A DNA stretch of 64,000 nt from Nocardia jiangxiensis NBRC 101359 (GCF_000308615.1 NZ_BAGB01000041.1:806001-870000); one strand, 5' to 3'; numbered from the stretch's first letter, positions 36,205 through 44,855 are shown. Numbers and translations are program-made. The notes: generated from the letters alone by a model not told the origin.

Positions 36205-36233
36205 ATAATATGCACACATCACTATGTATGCAA
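36205..36233 (-). promoter_or_regulatory. Promoter and metal-responsive-type operator of the CDF gene
   Basis: Read on the minus strand, -35 TTGCAT (36228-36233) and -10 TATTAT (36205-36210) are 17 bp apart. The spacer is filled by an inverted repeat with arms TGCACACAT and ATGTATGCA (one mismatch) around 4 bp. This resembles ArsR/SmtB-type operators. No such regulator gene is in the window. Confidence 0.6.
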
Positions 36234-36308
36234 GGGCGTCGAAATCCCGCCGTCACAGCCCGGCCGACTTGACTTCTCGAGTCGAAGAGTCGAATATTTC
36301 CGGGTCAG

Positions 36309-36466
36309 CACCTCGCTAGGCGAGGCTCCTGTACGAACACAGGCCACTGATCCGACGACGTCGAGAGACGCCCAGGGTTAGGACAGATCTTCCCGGATTA
36401 AGGGGTGATCCGAAGTGGCTTCCCGGTCCGGGATACGTCGTACAGTGCCGAAGCTCTGACGAGAGG
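36309..36466 (+). ncRNA. M-box (ykoK-type) magnesium riboswitch
   Basis: Recognisable M-box segments occur in order: CTAGGCGAGGCTCCTGTACG, AGGCCACTGATC, CGTCGAGAGACGCC, AGGGTTAGGACAGATC, GGATTAAGGGGTGATC, and the closing GTACAGTGCCGAAGCTCT. This RNA folds tightly when Mg2+ is plentiful and shuts off the downstream Mg2+ uptake gene. The gene that follows is an NRAMP-related transporter 597 bp on, with two small ORFs between. A TTGACT (36269-36274) lies upstream as a possible -35. Confidence 0.9.
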
Positions 36467-36575
36467 GGTGCCGCCTCGCCGTTTCGGGCAGGGCTTCTCC
36501 CTTTGGCCATCGTGGTGCAGACGATCGAACAACGACGTGCGCGTGCGTCCTGGCAGCAAGGAGGTGAGGGACGAG

Positions 36576-36659
36576 ATGAAATCCGGCGATAGTCCGTATC
36601 CGAGTCCGGGTCGAAAACCCGTTTCGTTCCCAACTTGCTGCAACTTCCTCGCGGCCTGA
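36576..36659 (+). CDS. Proline-rich leader peptide downstream of the M-box
   Basis: A 27-residue ORF (begins MKSGDSPYPSPGRKP) preceded by AAGGAGGTGA at 36558-36567, a complete match to the anti-Shine-Dalgarno sequence, 8 bp before ATG. Prolines are spaced as PYPSPGRKP with an acidic residue before. This layout resembles mgtL-like leader peptides that stall or destabilise ribosomes when Mg2+ is low. It lies between the riboswitch and the transporter gene, where its translation could govern Rho access. The coding assignment rests on the ribosome-binding site and position. Confidence 0.6.
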   Translation: MKSGDSPYPSPGRKPVSFPTCCNFLAA

Positions 36660-36786
36660 GCGACATGTAGATCAGTCATCGGCATCCCCGCGGATCCTTC
36701 CGCGCGGTCGAGCCGATGCACGTCTCCGTGCGTCCAGGTCTGCCCGGATTCCCTTGCGGCGGTTGAAATTCCGCAAGGAGCACGCC

Positions 36787-36966
36787 ATGATCCGCACCAT
36801 CACCTCCCCCCGCCGCACCGCCTTCCGGAGCATCCTCGGCGAGTCGGTTCGCCGCATCCGCGCGCGCTACGACCTCACGCCGCAGGAGCGGCACAACCTG
36901 CATCTCGCACACATCCCGCCCGCGGTCGTCACCGCATCCCTCGGCGGCCACACCAACCACCGGTAG
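36787..36966 (+). CDS. Small ORF between the riboswitch and the transporter
   Basis: A 59-residue ORF starting at ATG 36787 (MIRTITSPRRTAFRSILGES) behind GCAAGGAG. The N-terminal half is basic (RRIRARYDLTPQER), the C-terminal half His-rich (HNLHLAHIPP, GGHTNHR). I recognise no family. It may be a real small protein or another leader; its place between leader peptide and transporter points to one Mg-controlled transcript. Confidence 0.5.
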   Translation: MIRTITSPRRTAFRSILGESVRRIRARYDLTPQERHNLHLAHIPPAVVTASLGGHTNHR

Positions 36967-37062
36967 ACGTCGCCCGAGCCGGGCCACCGCGCGTCCTGCC
37001 ATCGACGTCACGGCCGCGAAATACGCAGTACAACAACATATTTCAGGAAGGGAGGAAAGGCC

Positions 37063-38805
37063 ATGGCCTTCTTCTCCAACGGCGCGCCCCGCCGCGCCGG
37101 CACCGCGCCGGTACCGGCCGACTCCTCGACCGCCGTGCTCGACAGCGCACACGTCGGCGATATCGTCGGCGCGCTGGGCACCATCCGCCAGCACGACACC
37201 GCCGAGGGACGCAGCCGCCGGCAGCGGTTCCGGATGCTGCTCGCCGTCATCGGCCCCGGCCTCATCGTGATGGTCGGTGACAACGACGCCGGAGGTATGG
37301 CCACCTACGCGCAGGCGGGGCAGAACTACGGCATGGCCCTGATGTGGACACTCGTACTGCTCATTCCGGTGCTGTACGTCAACCAGGAGATGGTGGTGCG
37401 GCTCGGCGCGGTCGCCGGGGTCGGCCACGCGCGGTTGATCTTCGCGCGGTTCGGCAAGTTCTGGGGCGCGTTCAGCGTCGGCGATCTTTTCATCGTCAAC
37501 GCGCTGACCATTGTCACCGAATTCATCGGTGTCTCAATGGCTCTCGGCTACTTCGGGCTGCCCAGGTGGGTATCGGTGCCGGTGGCCGCGGTACTGCTGT
37601 TCGCGGTCGTCGCGGGCGGTTCGTTCCGGCGCTGGGAGCGGTTCCTGTTCACGCTCATCGCGATCAACGTCATGATGTTCCCGCTGGCGTTCATGGTGCA
37701 CCCGAGCGCATCGGCCACGGTGCGCGGCCTGCTGCCGTCGTTCCCGGGCGGGCTGAACTCGACTCTGCTGCTGATCATCGTCGCCATCGTCGGCACCACC
37801 GTCGCACCCTGGCAGTTGTTCTTCCAGCAGTCCAACATCGTCGACAAGCGCATCACCCCGCGCTGGATCCGTTATGAGCGAGTGGACCTCTGGGTCGGAA
37901 TCGTCGTGGTGATGATCGGTGCGGTCGCGATCATGGCGGCCGCCGCCTTCGGTCTGGGCCCGGCCGATCGGGGTGCGTTCTCCGATGCCGGAGCCGTCGC
38001 GCACGGACTGTCCGCGCATCTGGGCAGCACGGTCGGGGCCTTGTTCGCGATCCTGCTGCTGGACGCATCACTGATCGGCGCGAATGCCGTCGGTCTGGCG
38101 ACCACGTACACCCTGGGCGACACGCTCGGCAAACGGCACTCGCTGCACTGGAAGATGAGCGAGGCCCCGGCCTTCTACATCGGATACGCGCTGCTGCTGG
38201 CCGCCGCCGCTGCGGTGGCGTTCAGCCCCGACCACGTGCTGGGCCTGCTGACCCAGGGCGTGCAGGCCCTGGCCGGTGTGCTACTGCCCTCGGCCACGGT
38301 GTTCCTGGTTCTGCTGTGCAATGACAGAGCGGTACTGGGGCCGTGGGTCAACACCACCCGGCAGAACATCGTCGCGGGCATCATCGTGTGGGCGCTGGTA
38401 CTGCTGTCGCTGGCCCTGACCGCGGCGACCTTCTTCCCGCACCTGTCCACCGCGAGCCTCGAGCTCGGATTCGGCGCGGGCGCGGCGATCGGGCTGCTCG
38501 GCGGAGTCTGCCTCGCGGTCACCCGGCAGCGCGGCGAACGCCGCGGCATCGAGCGAACCGCCGCGGAGCTGGGCGGCCTGGACCCCGACCAGGTCGAAGA
38601 GCTGGACTCCACGCCGCTGTCCCGGCAGGAGCGCAGGTCGATCCTGGCGGCCGATCGCGACGCCTGGCGCACCCCGGCGCTGGAAACCCTCGAACGCCCG
38701 AACTTCTCGCCGTTGCGGATGGCGGGCATGATCGCCCTGCGCGGCTATCTGGCCCTCGCGGTCATCCTGGTCGCGGTCAAGATCGTTCAGCAGATCGGCG
38801 GGTAG
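37063..38805 (+). CDS. NRAMP-related magnesium transporter (NRMT-like)
   Basis: A 580-residue NRAMP-fold membrane protein starting at ATG 37063 (RBS AAGGGAGG). The classic NRAMP metal site (DPGN in TM1, MPH in TM6) is replaced: TM1 reads GPGLIVMVGDNDAGG and TM6 reads TTVAPWQLFFQQS. Loss of the TM6 Met and a DNDAGG-type TM1 are features of NRMT proteins, which carry Mg2+ rather than transition metals. The M-box upstream agrees with Mg2+ uptake. The N-terminal 60 residues are cytosolic. A Mn2+ role would be the alternative. Confidence 0.85.
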   Translation: MAFFSNGAPRRAGTAPVPADSSTAVLDSAHVGDIVGALGTIRQHDTAEGRSRRQRFRMLLAVIGPGLIVMVGDNDAGGMATYAQAGQNYGMALMWTLVLLIPVLYVNQEMVVRLGAVAGVGHARLIFARFGKFWGAFSVGDLFIVNALTIVTEFIGVSMALGYFGLPRWVSVPVAAVLLFAVVAGGSFRRWERFLFTLIAINVMMFPLAFMVHPSASATVRGLLPSFPGGLNSTLLLIIVAIVGTTVAPWQLFFQQSNIVDKRITPRWIRYERVDLWVGIVVVMIGAVAIMAAAAFGLGPADRGAFSDAGAVAHGLSAHLGSTVGALFAILLLDASLIGANAVGLATTYTLGDTLGKRHSLHWKMSEAPAFYIGYALLLAAAAAVAFSPDHVLGLLTQGVQALAGVLLPSATVFLVLLCNDRAVLGPWVNTTRQNIVAGIIVWALVLLSLALTAATFFPHLSTASLELGFGAGAAIGLLGGVCLAVTRQRGERRGIERTAAELGGLDPDQVEELDSTPLSRQERRSILAADRDAWRTPALETLERPNFSPLRMAGMIALRGYLALAVILVAVKIVQQIGG

Positions 38806-38848
38806 GCCGCTCGGCAATCGAATCACCGACCCGGATCGACCGCGTGGC

Positions 38849-38889
38849 GGCCGGGCGGCCCATCGCACTGTGCGGTGGGCCGCCCGGCC
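38849..38889 (+). terminator. Hairpin terminator after the NRAMP-related gene
   Basis: Perfect 14-bp G/C arms GGCCGGGCGGCCCA and TGGGCCGCCCGGCC enclose a 13-base loop, 43 bp past the stop. Confidence 0.8.
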
Positions 38890-38931
38890 GCTGTCGTTCG
38901 CGGGCCGAACACCGTATTTCATACTGGATTC

Positions 38932-39405
38932 GTGACCGAGGAACCGCAGGACGCCATCGCGCCGACCGACGCCCGATCCGCGAGTGAACTGGCCGAATCG
39001 GCCGCCGATCTGCGGGTCGCTCTCAGCCGTATCCTGCGCAGACTGCGGGCGGCGCACTCGAGCATGGAGGTCACCCCGTCCCAAGGTGTGGTCCTGAGCC
39101 GGCTGTACCGGGACGGTCCCGCGACCGTGGCCGCGCTGGCCCGCGCGGAGAACGTCCGACCGCAGTCGATGCGGGTCACCCTGGCCGCACTCGAGGAACG
39201 CGGTCTGGTCTCCCGGAGTCCGCATCCGACCGATCAGCGGCAGGTACTGCTATCGATCACCGACACGGCCGGACAGCAACTCGCCGCCGCGCGCAGCGCC
39301 AAGGAGGACTGGCTGGCCCAGGCGATGGCTACCGAACTGACCCGCGCGGACCAGGATGCGCTGCTCACCGCGATTCCGCTGTTGCAGCGACTGCTCGAAC
39401 ACTGA
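38932..39405 (+). CDS. MarR family transcriptional regulator
   Basis: A 157-residue winged-helix regulator starting at GTG 38932. The DNA-binding core is VTPSQGVVLSRLYRDGPATVAALARAENVRPQSMRVTLAALEE with the wing SPHPTDQRQVLLSIT. A CATACT hexamer 7 bp before the GTG suggests a leaderless transcript. MarR proteins often sense phenolics or oxidants; the ligand and targets here are unknown. Its position next to the NRAMP-related gene may be incidental, since a terminator separates them. Confidence 0.85.
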   Translation: MTEEPQDAIAPTDARSASELAESAADLRVALSRILRRLRAAHSSMEVTPSQGVVLSRLYRDGPATVAALARAENVRPQSMRVTLAALEERGLVSRSPHPTDQRQVLLSITDTAGQQLAAARSAKEDWLAQAMATELTRADQDALLTAIPLLQRLLEH

Positions 39406-39733
39406 TCTCGGCACCACCCTCTCGCCCCCGAATACCGCATTCGGCAAATATCCCGCACGCGTGGGACCACCGCCGTGGTCCCATCCCGGAACAGCGGCGA
39501 ACATTGGGCATCCGCATCGTCGCGCGGCGTCACGATGGTGAGGGCTCACAGGATTCACATATCCGAATGCCCACACCCCGGACAATTCCAGCACCGCGGG
39601 ATTGTTCAATACCTTTAGCCGCATTCCGGTACCGCAAACGCGCCGAATAGCGCCGGATTCGCTGCATTCACCGGTAATGCGGTACGGTATATGCAATCCG
39701 AGTTGATCCGTGTCCGCGCGAAAGGGCTCAGTG
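39406..39733. other. Intergenic region upstream of lsr2
   Basis: About 330 bp without a gene that I can support. It is less GC-rich than its surroundings and contains a TATATG (39688-39693) that may be the lsr2 -10 element. I see no other structure. Confidence 0.5.
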
Positions 39734-40069
39734 ATGGCCAAGAAGGTCACAGTCACACTCATCGACGATTACGACGGGAAGTCCAAAGCGGATGAAACCG
39801 TACAGTTCTCGATCGATGGTGTGGCCTACGAAATCGATCTGTCCACGTTGAATGCCGGCAAGCTGCGGGGCTCACTCGAAGCCTGGACGGATAAGGCCCG
39901 CAAGGTCGGTCGGCTGAAGGCGGGCAGCACCTCGCGCTCGAAGTCGGCCGCGGATCGCGAGCAAACCGTCGCCATCAGGGAATGGGCCAAGAAACACGGC
40001 TACAACGTGTCGGCTCGCGGGCGAATTTCCTCCGAGATCGTCGCCGCTTATCACAAAGCCAACAAGTAG
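39734..40069 (+). CDS. lsr2: Nucleoid-associated protein Lsr2
   Basis: A 111-residue Lsr2: N-terminal dimerisation domain (KKVTVTLIDDYDGKSKADETVQF, EIDLS) and C-terminal DNA-binding domain ending in the AT-hook-like RGR (SARGRISSEIVAAYHKA). Lsr2 bridges AT-rich DNA and silences acquired genes in actinobacteria. Full length and single copy in the window. It has its own hairpin terminator. Confidence 0.95.
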   Translation: MAKKVTVTLIDDYDGKSKADETVQFSIDGVAYEIDLSTLNAGKLRGSLEAWTDKARKVGRLKAGSTSRSKSAADREQTVAIREWAKKHGYNVSARGRISSEIVAAYHKANK

Positions 40070-40091
40070 TCCTACGCTCGACGTTTCTCCC

Positions 40092-40123
40092 GAGCCCCGG
40101 TGGTCACGCGACCGCCGGGGCTC
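40092..40123 (+). terminator. Hairpin terminator after lsr2
   Basis: Arms GAGCCCCGG and CCGGGGCTC are extended inward by TGGTC/GACCG around an ACGC loop, 22 bp after the lsr2 stop. Confidence 0.75.
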
Positions 40124-40199
40124 GATGGTTTCCGGTAGCCTGGGATTCCGGTGCGGCGCCACGCCGTTCCCGCAAGTCGCAGCGTCGGATCGAGCGGGG

Positions 40200-41549
40200 G
40201 TGGGTTTGACACGAGATCATCGCATCGCGGAACTCGCCCGCCGGTGGCGTGACGCGGTCGTCGATACCGGTTTCGTACCTATGTCCGACCGCGAACTCGA
40301 ACAACTGCTCGCCGATCTGCTCGATCGATTGATCGGCACGCTCACCTGCGAATTCTTCAACCCCCAGGACGCCGCTGCGGTCGGCGCCGCATTGGTGCAC
40401 GCGAATCTGACCGATCCGCAGGTACTGTCCCGTTCGGCCCGCGTGCTGAGCCGACTCATCGGATTGATCGGCCCGCACGAGGAACGGTTGATTCCGGTCC
40501 TGGGCGAGATGGCGCGCGGGTACACCGACGAATTACTCGCCATCCGCGCACGGCATCAGGAGATGCTGCAAGGGGCGATGTCCGATGCCCGTATCGCCGC
40601 CGAAGCCCGATTCCGCGTCGTATTCGACAACGCCGCGATCGCCATCGGAATCGGCGATACCAACGGCCGGGTCGTCGAGGCCAATCCCGCACTGGCCGCC
40701 ATGCTGGACCGTCCCCTGCCGGAATTGCGCGGACTACCGGTGTGGGATCTGGTGCATCCGGACGATCACGACCAGGTGCAATCGCGCGTCTTCGACGAGC
40801 TCATGGACGCCGGGTCCGGCACGGTGCGGCTGGAAGTGCGGTATCTGCGCTCCGACGAGACCGGCGGCTGGGTGTCCTGGGCGATCACACTGGTTCCGGC
40901 ATCGGCAGGGCGCGCGGCCTATCTGCTGGTGGTCGGTGAGGACACCACCCAGCGCCGCGAACTGCAGGCCGAATTGCATCGCCAGGCACGGCACGATCCG
41001 CTGACCGGGCTGTCCAATCGGCGTCAGCTGGTGGAAACGTTGTCGCGGATCATCGCCGACGCCGATCCGGACGATCGAATCGGATTGGGCTTCATCGATC
41101 TGGACGGATTCAAAACCGTCAACGACACGTACGGCCACGGCGTCGGAGATCGGCTGCTCGTCGCCGTGGCGACGCGATTGGCCGAACGAATCGGAGATGC
41201 GACCCTGGCCCGGGTCGGTGGGGACGAATTCGTCGTTCTACTCCCGCCGCCGTGCGATGCGACGAGGGTCACGGCGGTCGCGGAGGCGCTACTGGGCGCG
41301 CTGGACGAACCGATACCGGTCGACGAACATCGACTCACCATTTCGGCATGTATCGGCGCGGTGGTCACACCGGTATCCGGAGCGGACGCGGAAAAACTGC
41401 TCGATGCCGCTGATGCGGGGTTGTATCGGGCCAAAGCCGCGGGGCCGAATCGCTGGGTGTTGCACAGTATCGACATGACGGCCGGGGACGGGGTCGACGA
41501 GTCCGCGACAAGACCGATCCGCGACAAGACATTCCAGCGACCAGCGTGA
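40200..41549 (+). CDS. PAS-GGDEF diguanylate cyclase
   Basis: A 449-residue protein. Residues ~1-130 form a helical N-terminal sensor-like domain, ~140-260 a PAS domain (FRVVFDNAAIAIGIGDTNGRVVEANPAL, then DLVHPDDHDQV), and ~275-430 a GGDEF domain with intact active site (RVGGDEFVVLL). It would make cyclic di-GMP. The RxxD inhibitory site is absent at its usual position, so product feedback is probably lost. No EAL domain is present. GTG 40200 is the likely start; the frame is open to 40125. Confidence 0.88.
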   Translation: MGLTRDHRIAELARRWRDAVVDTGFVPMSDRELEQLLADLLDRLIGTLTCEFFNPQDAAAVGAALVHANLTDPQVLSRSARVLSRLIGLIGPHEERLIPVLGEMARGYTDELLAIRARHQEMLQGAMSDARIAAEARFRVVFDNAAIAIGIGDTNGRVVEANPALAAMLDRPLPELRGLPVWDLVHPDDHDQVQSRVFDELMDAGSGTVRLEVRYLRSDETGGWVSWAITLVPASAGRAAYLLVVGEDTTQRRELQAELHRQARHDPLTGLSNRRQLVETLSRIIADADPDDRIGLGFIDLDGFKTVNDTYGHGVGDRLLVAVATRLAERIGDATLARVGGDEFVVLLPPPCDATRVTAVAEALLGALDEPIPVDEHRLTISACIGAVVTPVSGADAEKLLDAADAGLYRAKAAGPNRWVLHSIDMTAGDGVDESATRPIRDKTFQRPA

Positions 41550-41939
41550 TGAATGTTCGGGCGGCTCCGGCTTTTTCGGGTCGATCGAAGTGACGATGGA
41601 CCCGAGGCTGCTGGCCGATAGCTCGAATTCGACCGCGGTACACGGTATTCCAGTGGATCGACTCCCCCGTCGCGGGCAGGACAACCCCGCCCCGGCCGAG
41701 CAGTTTCAGGGCAGCAGTAGCTTGGTGAGGAAGGTGGAGATCGTGGAGCCGAGCAGATCGAGGAAATGCGGAATCATTGCCGGGGACCTTTCCGTCTCGC
41801 GAGGGTGATATGCGCCGGTTGTGGCGCGGATGCGGGTGCGGCATCAGCTGCCGCACCCGCCGAACATCTGATCAGGTATTCGACACGAACGGTGCCCCGG
41901 ATGGGCCGAGTCCTCGCCCGAGGACATGATCCGGGCCCG
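41550..41939. other. Intergenic region with a possible 23-residue ORF
   Basis: On the minus strand, ATG 41777 to the stop at 41706 would encode the hydrophobic peptide MIPHFLDLLGSTISTFLTKL plus LLP, with GGAAAGG upstream. Another stretch near 41830-41865 holds an inverted G/C repeat (GCGGGTGCGGCA / TGCCGCACCCGC) consistent with a terminator. Nothing else is supported. Confidence 0.4.
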
Positions 41940-42959
41940 TCAGATGCCCAAAGCGCGCGCGAATCCGGGCCAGGCCGCATGCAGCGACTGCTGCCAGTAG
42001 GGCCACGAGTGTTGACCGCCGGGCACGTACTGGAAGGTTGCCGGTATACCCAACCGGGTGGTCGAGGCCTGCAACCTGCGCGTGCAGTTCGCCACCACCG
42101 ACTCCAGCATCCCGCCCGCGGGCGGAGTCACCCCGGCCACATCCGGGCCGCCGGTGCCCGCACTGAGGTACAGGTCCACCCCGCGTAACCGGGTCAGGTT
42201 CGCATCGGTGGACGGATCGTTGGCCGCCCAGCCGGGCGAGCCGTCCGGACCCCACATGTTCCACGGATTACCGCCGCCGGAGGCGACCACGGCCTGCACA
42301 TAGCGTCGACCGGGATCGGTGCTGGTCTGCGCACATCCGCTGAACGAGCCCACGGCCCCGTACAAACCGGGTGCGGCCTCGGCCAGCGCCAGGGCCGAGG
42401 TCGCCGACATCGATACGCCCGCAATGGCATTGCGCCCCGACGCGCCGTACGCGGCATCGATGATCGGCGGCAGTTCGCGGGTCAGGAAGGTGGTCCACTT
42501 GTTGCGCCCCAACACCGGATCGTCGGCCTGCCAGTCGGTGTAGTAGGAGTACCGGCCGTCGAGCACGGTGACCACATTGACGTTCTTGTCCGCCGTGAAC
42601 GGGATCAGATCGGTCTGGGTCTCCCAGGAGGTCTCCTTGCCGCCCCAGCCGATCCCGTCCTCGGCGCCGTCCAGCAGATACAGCGTGGGCCGCGGGACGC
42701 TGGTATCGGCCGCGCGGATGACATCCAGCGCGATCACCCGGTTCATCGCCGCGGAGTACACGTAGACCGTGGCCCGCCGGGCATCGACGCTCACCGTGTG
42801 ATCGATATGCGATCCGTCCGCCGAGGAGGCCGGAACCTGTGCCGCGCCGGCGGACACCGGCGCCAGTACCGGAACGGCCGCGAGTGTCAGGACCGCCGCC
42901 GCGAACCGTAGTAGCGTGGCCAGGCGTCGCCCGGCCGTCCCGCGGGTGTGATCGTTCAT
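41940..42959 (-). CDS. Secreted esterase, antigen 85/mycolyltransferase-like
   Basis: A 339-residue secreted protein with a signal peptide (RFAAAVLTLAAVPVLAPVSAGA). The alpha/beta-hydrolase nucleophile elbow is GVSMSA, with YLLDGAEDGIGWG and the oxyanion-side segment near the N-terminus and the catalytic His in GGQHSWPYWQQSL. This matches antigen 85-like mycolyltransferases that attach mycolates to trehalose and arabinogalactan outside the membrane. Start ATG 42959. It is divergent from the PucR-type gene across ~330 bp. Confidence 0.85.
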   Translation of the reverse strand: MNDHTRGTAGRRLATLLRFAAAVLTLAAVPVLAPVSAGAAQVPASSADGSHIDHTVSVDARRATVYVYSAAMNRVIALDVIRAADTSVPRPTLYLLDGAEDGIGWGGKETSWETQTDLIPFTADKNVNVVTVLDGRYSYYTDWQADDPVLGRNKWTTFLTRELPPIIDAAYGASGRNAIAGVSMSATSALALAEAAPGLYGAVGSFSGCAQTSTDPGRRYVQAVVASGGGNPWNMWGPDGSPGWAANDPSTDANLTRLRGVDLYLSAGTGGPDVAGVTPPAGGMLESVVANCTRRLQASTTRLGIPATFQYVPGGQHSWPYWQQSLHAAWPGFARALGI

Positions 42960-43289
42960 ACCGCCGCCTCACCGTGTACCCGGACAGAGTGCGGCACCAT
43001 CGCCACAACGGCGTGGCACCGTCGAGGCAACGCCCGGGTTACCCGCCCGAGTTCCGCGAACACCGAGAATGCGGCGCAGATCACCAAGATCAACCGCAGT
43101 GCATGGCCGTACTCGCCGCGAACGCCGCCGAACCCTCGATTACCGGCCAGTACTGTGATCAATCACTATGAACGCGCAGTACCACATTCCCAAACATCAC
43201 GATGGTGCAGGAAAACTGCCATACGGAATCTCGAAACAATTACGGTGACATGGCAGGGCAGTAACGCGGGGGTGGAAGGGAGTTCGCCA

Positions 43290-44561
43290 ATGTCTGTCAC
43301 CACTCCGGACCGGCCGGGCCTGACCATGTCGGGGCGACCGATGTCGCTTCCGCTCAAGGACGTCTGGGCGCTATCGCGACAGATGGTGGGCCACTTCGTC
43401 GAAAACGTAGCACCGTGCGGGACATTACCCGGCGACGCGATCTACGGCGACGTCACCACCATCACGCGCACCTGTCTGGAGCTGGCTGTCAGCATGCTGG
43501 ACGGCAAGGACGTGCGCGCCAAGACCGAGCGGCTCGAGGACGCCGCCGGTCAGTGGGCACGCGAGGGCGTACCCATCAACACCATCCATCACGCCATCCA
43601 CGAGGGTTTCAAGATCGGCCTGGATCTGGTCACGGGCGCGGCGGTGCGGCATCAGTCGCTCGGCGCCGAGGCCGGAAGCGAACCGATGCTCACCCTGAAC
43701 ACCGCCGACTACGAGAACCTCGTGGACGGGGCCAAGCGCGTGGTGGAGATGCTCGACACGATGACCACCGCTGTCTCGGTGGCCTACGTCCGCGAGCTCA
43801 AGGCGGTCGTGAGCGAACATCACACCGCGGTGCACACACTCACCTCGGCGCTGCTGGGCGGGCATCCGACCTCGACGATGGCCCGCGAATGCGGGATCGA
43901 GATCGCCGAGCGGTACCGCGTCATCGCCGTGGCGATTCCGCCGCATCCCGAGGAGGCCAGCCCGATGCTGGACTCGAAAGTGGTGGCACGGCGCAAACTT
44001 CGGCGCGTGCAGGCCGAATTGGCCTTGCGCTGTGGCGAATCCCTGTTGTCGCTGCTGTCGGTGGACGGCGGCACTCTGCTGATTCCGGCCGAGCAGTTCG
44101 ACGACGAGGGCCTGGAGAAGCTCGTCGGCCGACTCTCGCACGCCGCCCGGGTTCCGGTCACCGCCGCGGTCGTCACCACCACGTCCGCGGAGATCCCCAC
44201 CGCCGCCGATCAGGCGCATCAGCTGCTGGACATGGTGCAACGGTTGCAGTCGGTGCCGGGACTGTACCGATTCGACGATCTGGCTCTGGAGTATCAGCTG
44301 ACCCGGCCGGGTCCGGGCCGCGAATATCTCGGCTCACTCCTGGATCCGCTGGACGAGCACGCCGAACTGCTCGACACCCTGCAGACCCATATCGCGCACA
44401 ACCTCAACCGCCAGCGCACCGCCCGGCTGCTGCACGTGCACACCAACACGGTCGACTACCGCCTCAAGCGGATCGGGCAGCTGACCGGTTTCGATCCCAC
44501 GCAGGCCAGCGGCCTGTGGTATCTGCGCTCGGCTCTGGTCGCCCGCACCTACGGGAGCTGA
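43290..44561 (+). CDS. PucR-type (CdaR-like) transcriptional regulator
   Basis: A 423-residue regulator starting at ATG 43290 behind GGAAGGGAG. The N-terminal ~170 residues form a helical domain, the central part a GGDEF-like degenerate fold, and the C-terminus carries the PucR HTH: LDTLQTHIAHNLNRQRTARLLHVHTNTVDYRLKRI. Such regulators activate catabolic or secondary metabolism genes; the effector is unknown. The long open frame upstream of 43290 is not needed. Confidence 0.85.
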   Translation: MSVTTPDRPGLTMSGRPMSLPLKDVWALSRQMVGHFVENVAPCGTLPGDAIYGDVTTITRTCLELAVSMLDGKDVRAKTERLEDAAGQWAREGVPINTIHHAIHEGFKIGLDLVTGAAVRHQSLGAEAGSEPMLTLNTADYENLVDGAKRVVEMLDTMTTAVSVAYVRELKAVVSEHHTAVHTLTSALLGGHPTSTMARECGIEIAERYRVIAVAIPPHPEEASPMLDSKVVARRKLRRVQAELALRCGESLLSLLSVDGGTLLIPAEQFDDEGLEKLVGRLSHAARVPVTAAVVTTTSAEIPTAADQAHQLLDMVQRLQSVPGLYRFDDLALEYQLTRPGPGREYLGSLLDPLDEHAELLDTLQTHIAHNLNRQRTARLLHVHTNTVDYRLKRIGQLTGFDPTQASGLWYLRSALVARTYGS

Positions 44562-44569
44562 CGAGTAGT

Positions 44570-44600
44570 CCGGCGCCCGCCTCGAGGGGGCGGGCGCCGG
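44570..44600 (+). terminator. Hairpin terminator after the PucR-type gene
   Basis: Perfect 12-bp arms CCGGCGCCCGCC and GGCGGGCGCCGG with a 7-base loop, 8 bp past the stop. Confidence 0.8.
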
Positions 44601-44662
44601 GCACCCGGCCGAATCCGATCACGGTTCGGGTGTTATCCGATCATGTTGCGGGCGAAGTCGTT

Positions 44663-44854
44663 TCAGCGCTCGCGCGTGGAATCGGGCCGGATCCGCCCGG
44701 CCTCGACGAGCGTGCGGTACGCGGCGCCCTTACGCGGGCATTCCTCGCGCAGGCAGCCTCGATGCCGCTGCATCGTCAGATGCGCCTCGCTGACGGTCAA
44801 CTGCCCCTCGGGGGCCTCGTGCGGCCAACCGGCCGGCCACAGTGAAATGTCCAT
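44663..44854 (-). CDS. Small hypothetical protein beside the Scr1-type regulator
   Basis: A 63-residue protein (MDISLWPAGWPHEAPEGQLT). It contains HRGCLREECPRKGAAYRTLVEAG with two Cys. No family is recognised. It lies 1 bp after the upstream small ORF's stop, so the two form a pair divergent from the HTH gene. Confidence 0.55.
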   Translation of the reverse strand: MDISLWPAGWPHEAPEGQLTVSEAHLTMQRHRGCLREECPRKGAAYRTLVEAGRIRPDSTRER

Positions 44855-44855
44855 A

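Noticed and set aside
36309..36466. Mn2+-sensing yybP-ykoY riboswitch upstream of the NRAMP-related gene
   Set aside because: The segments match the M-box order, including the closing GTACAGTGCCGAAGCTCT, and not the yybP-ykoY loops.
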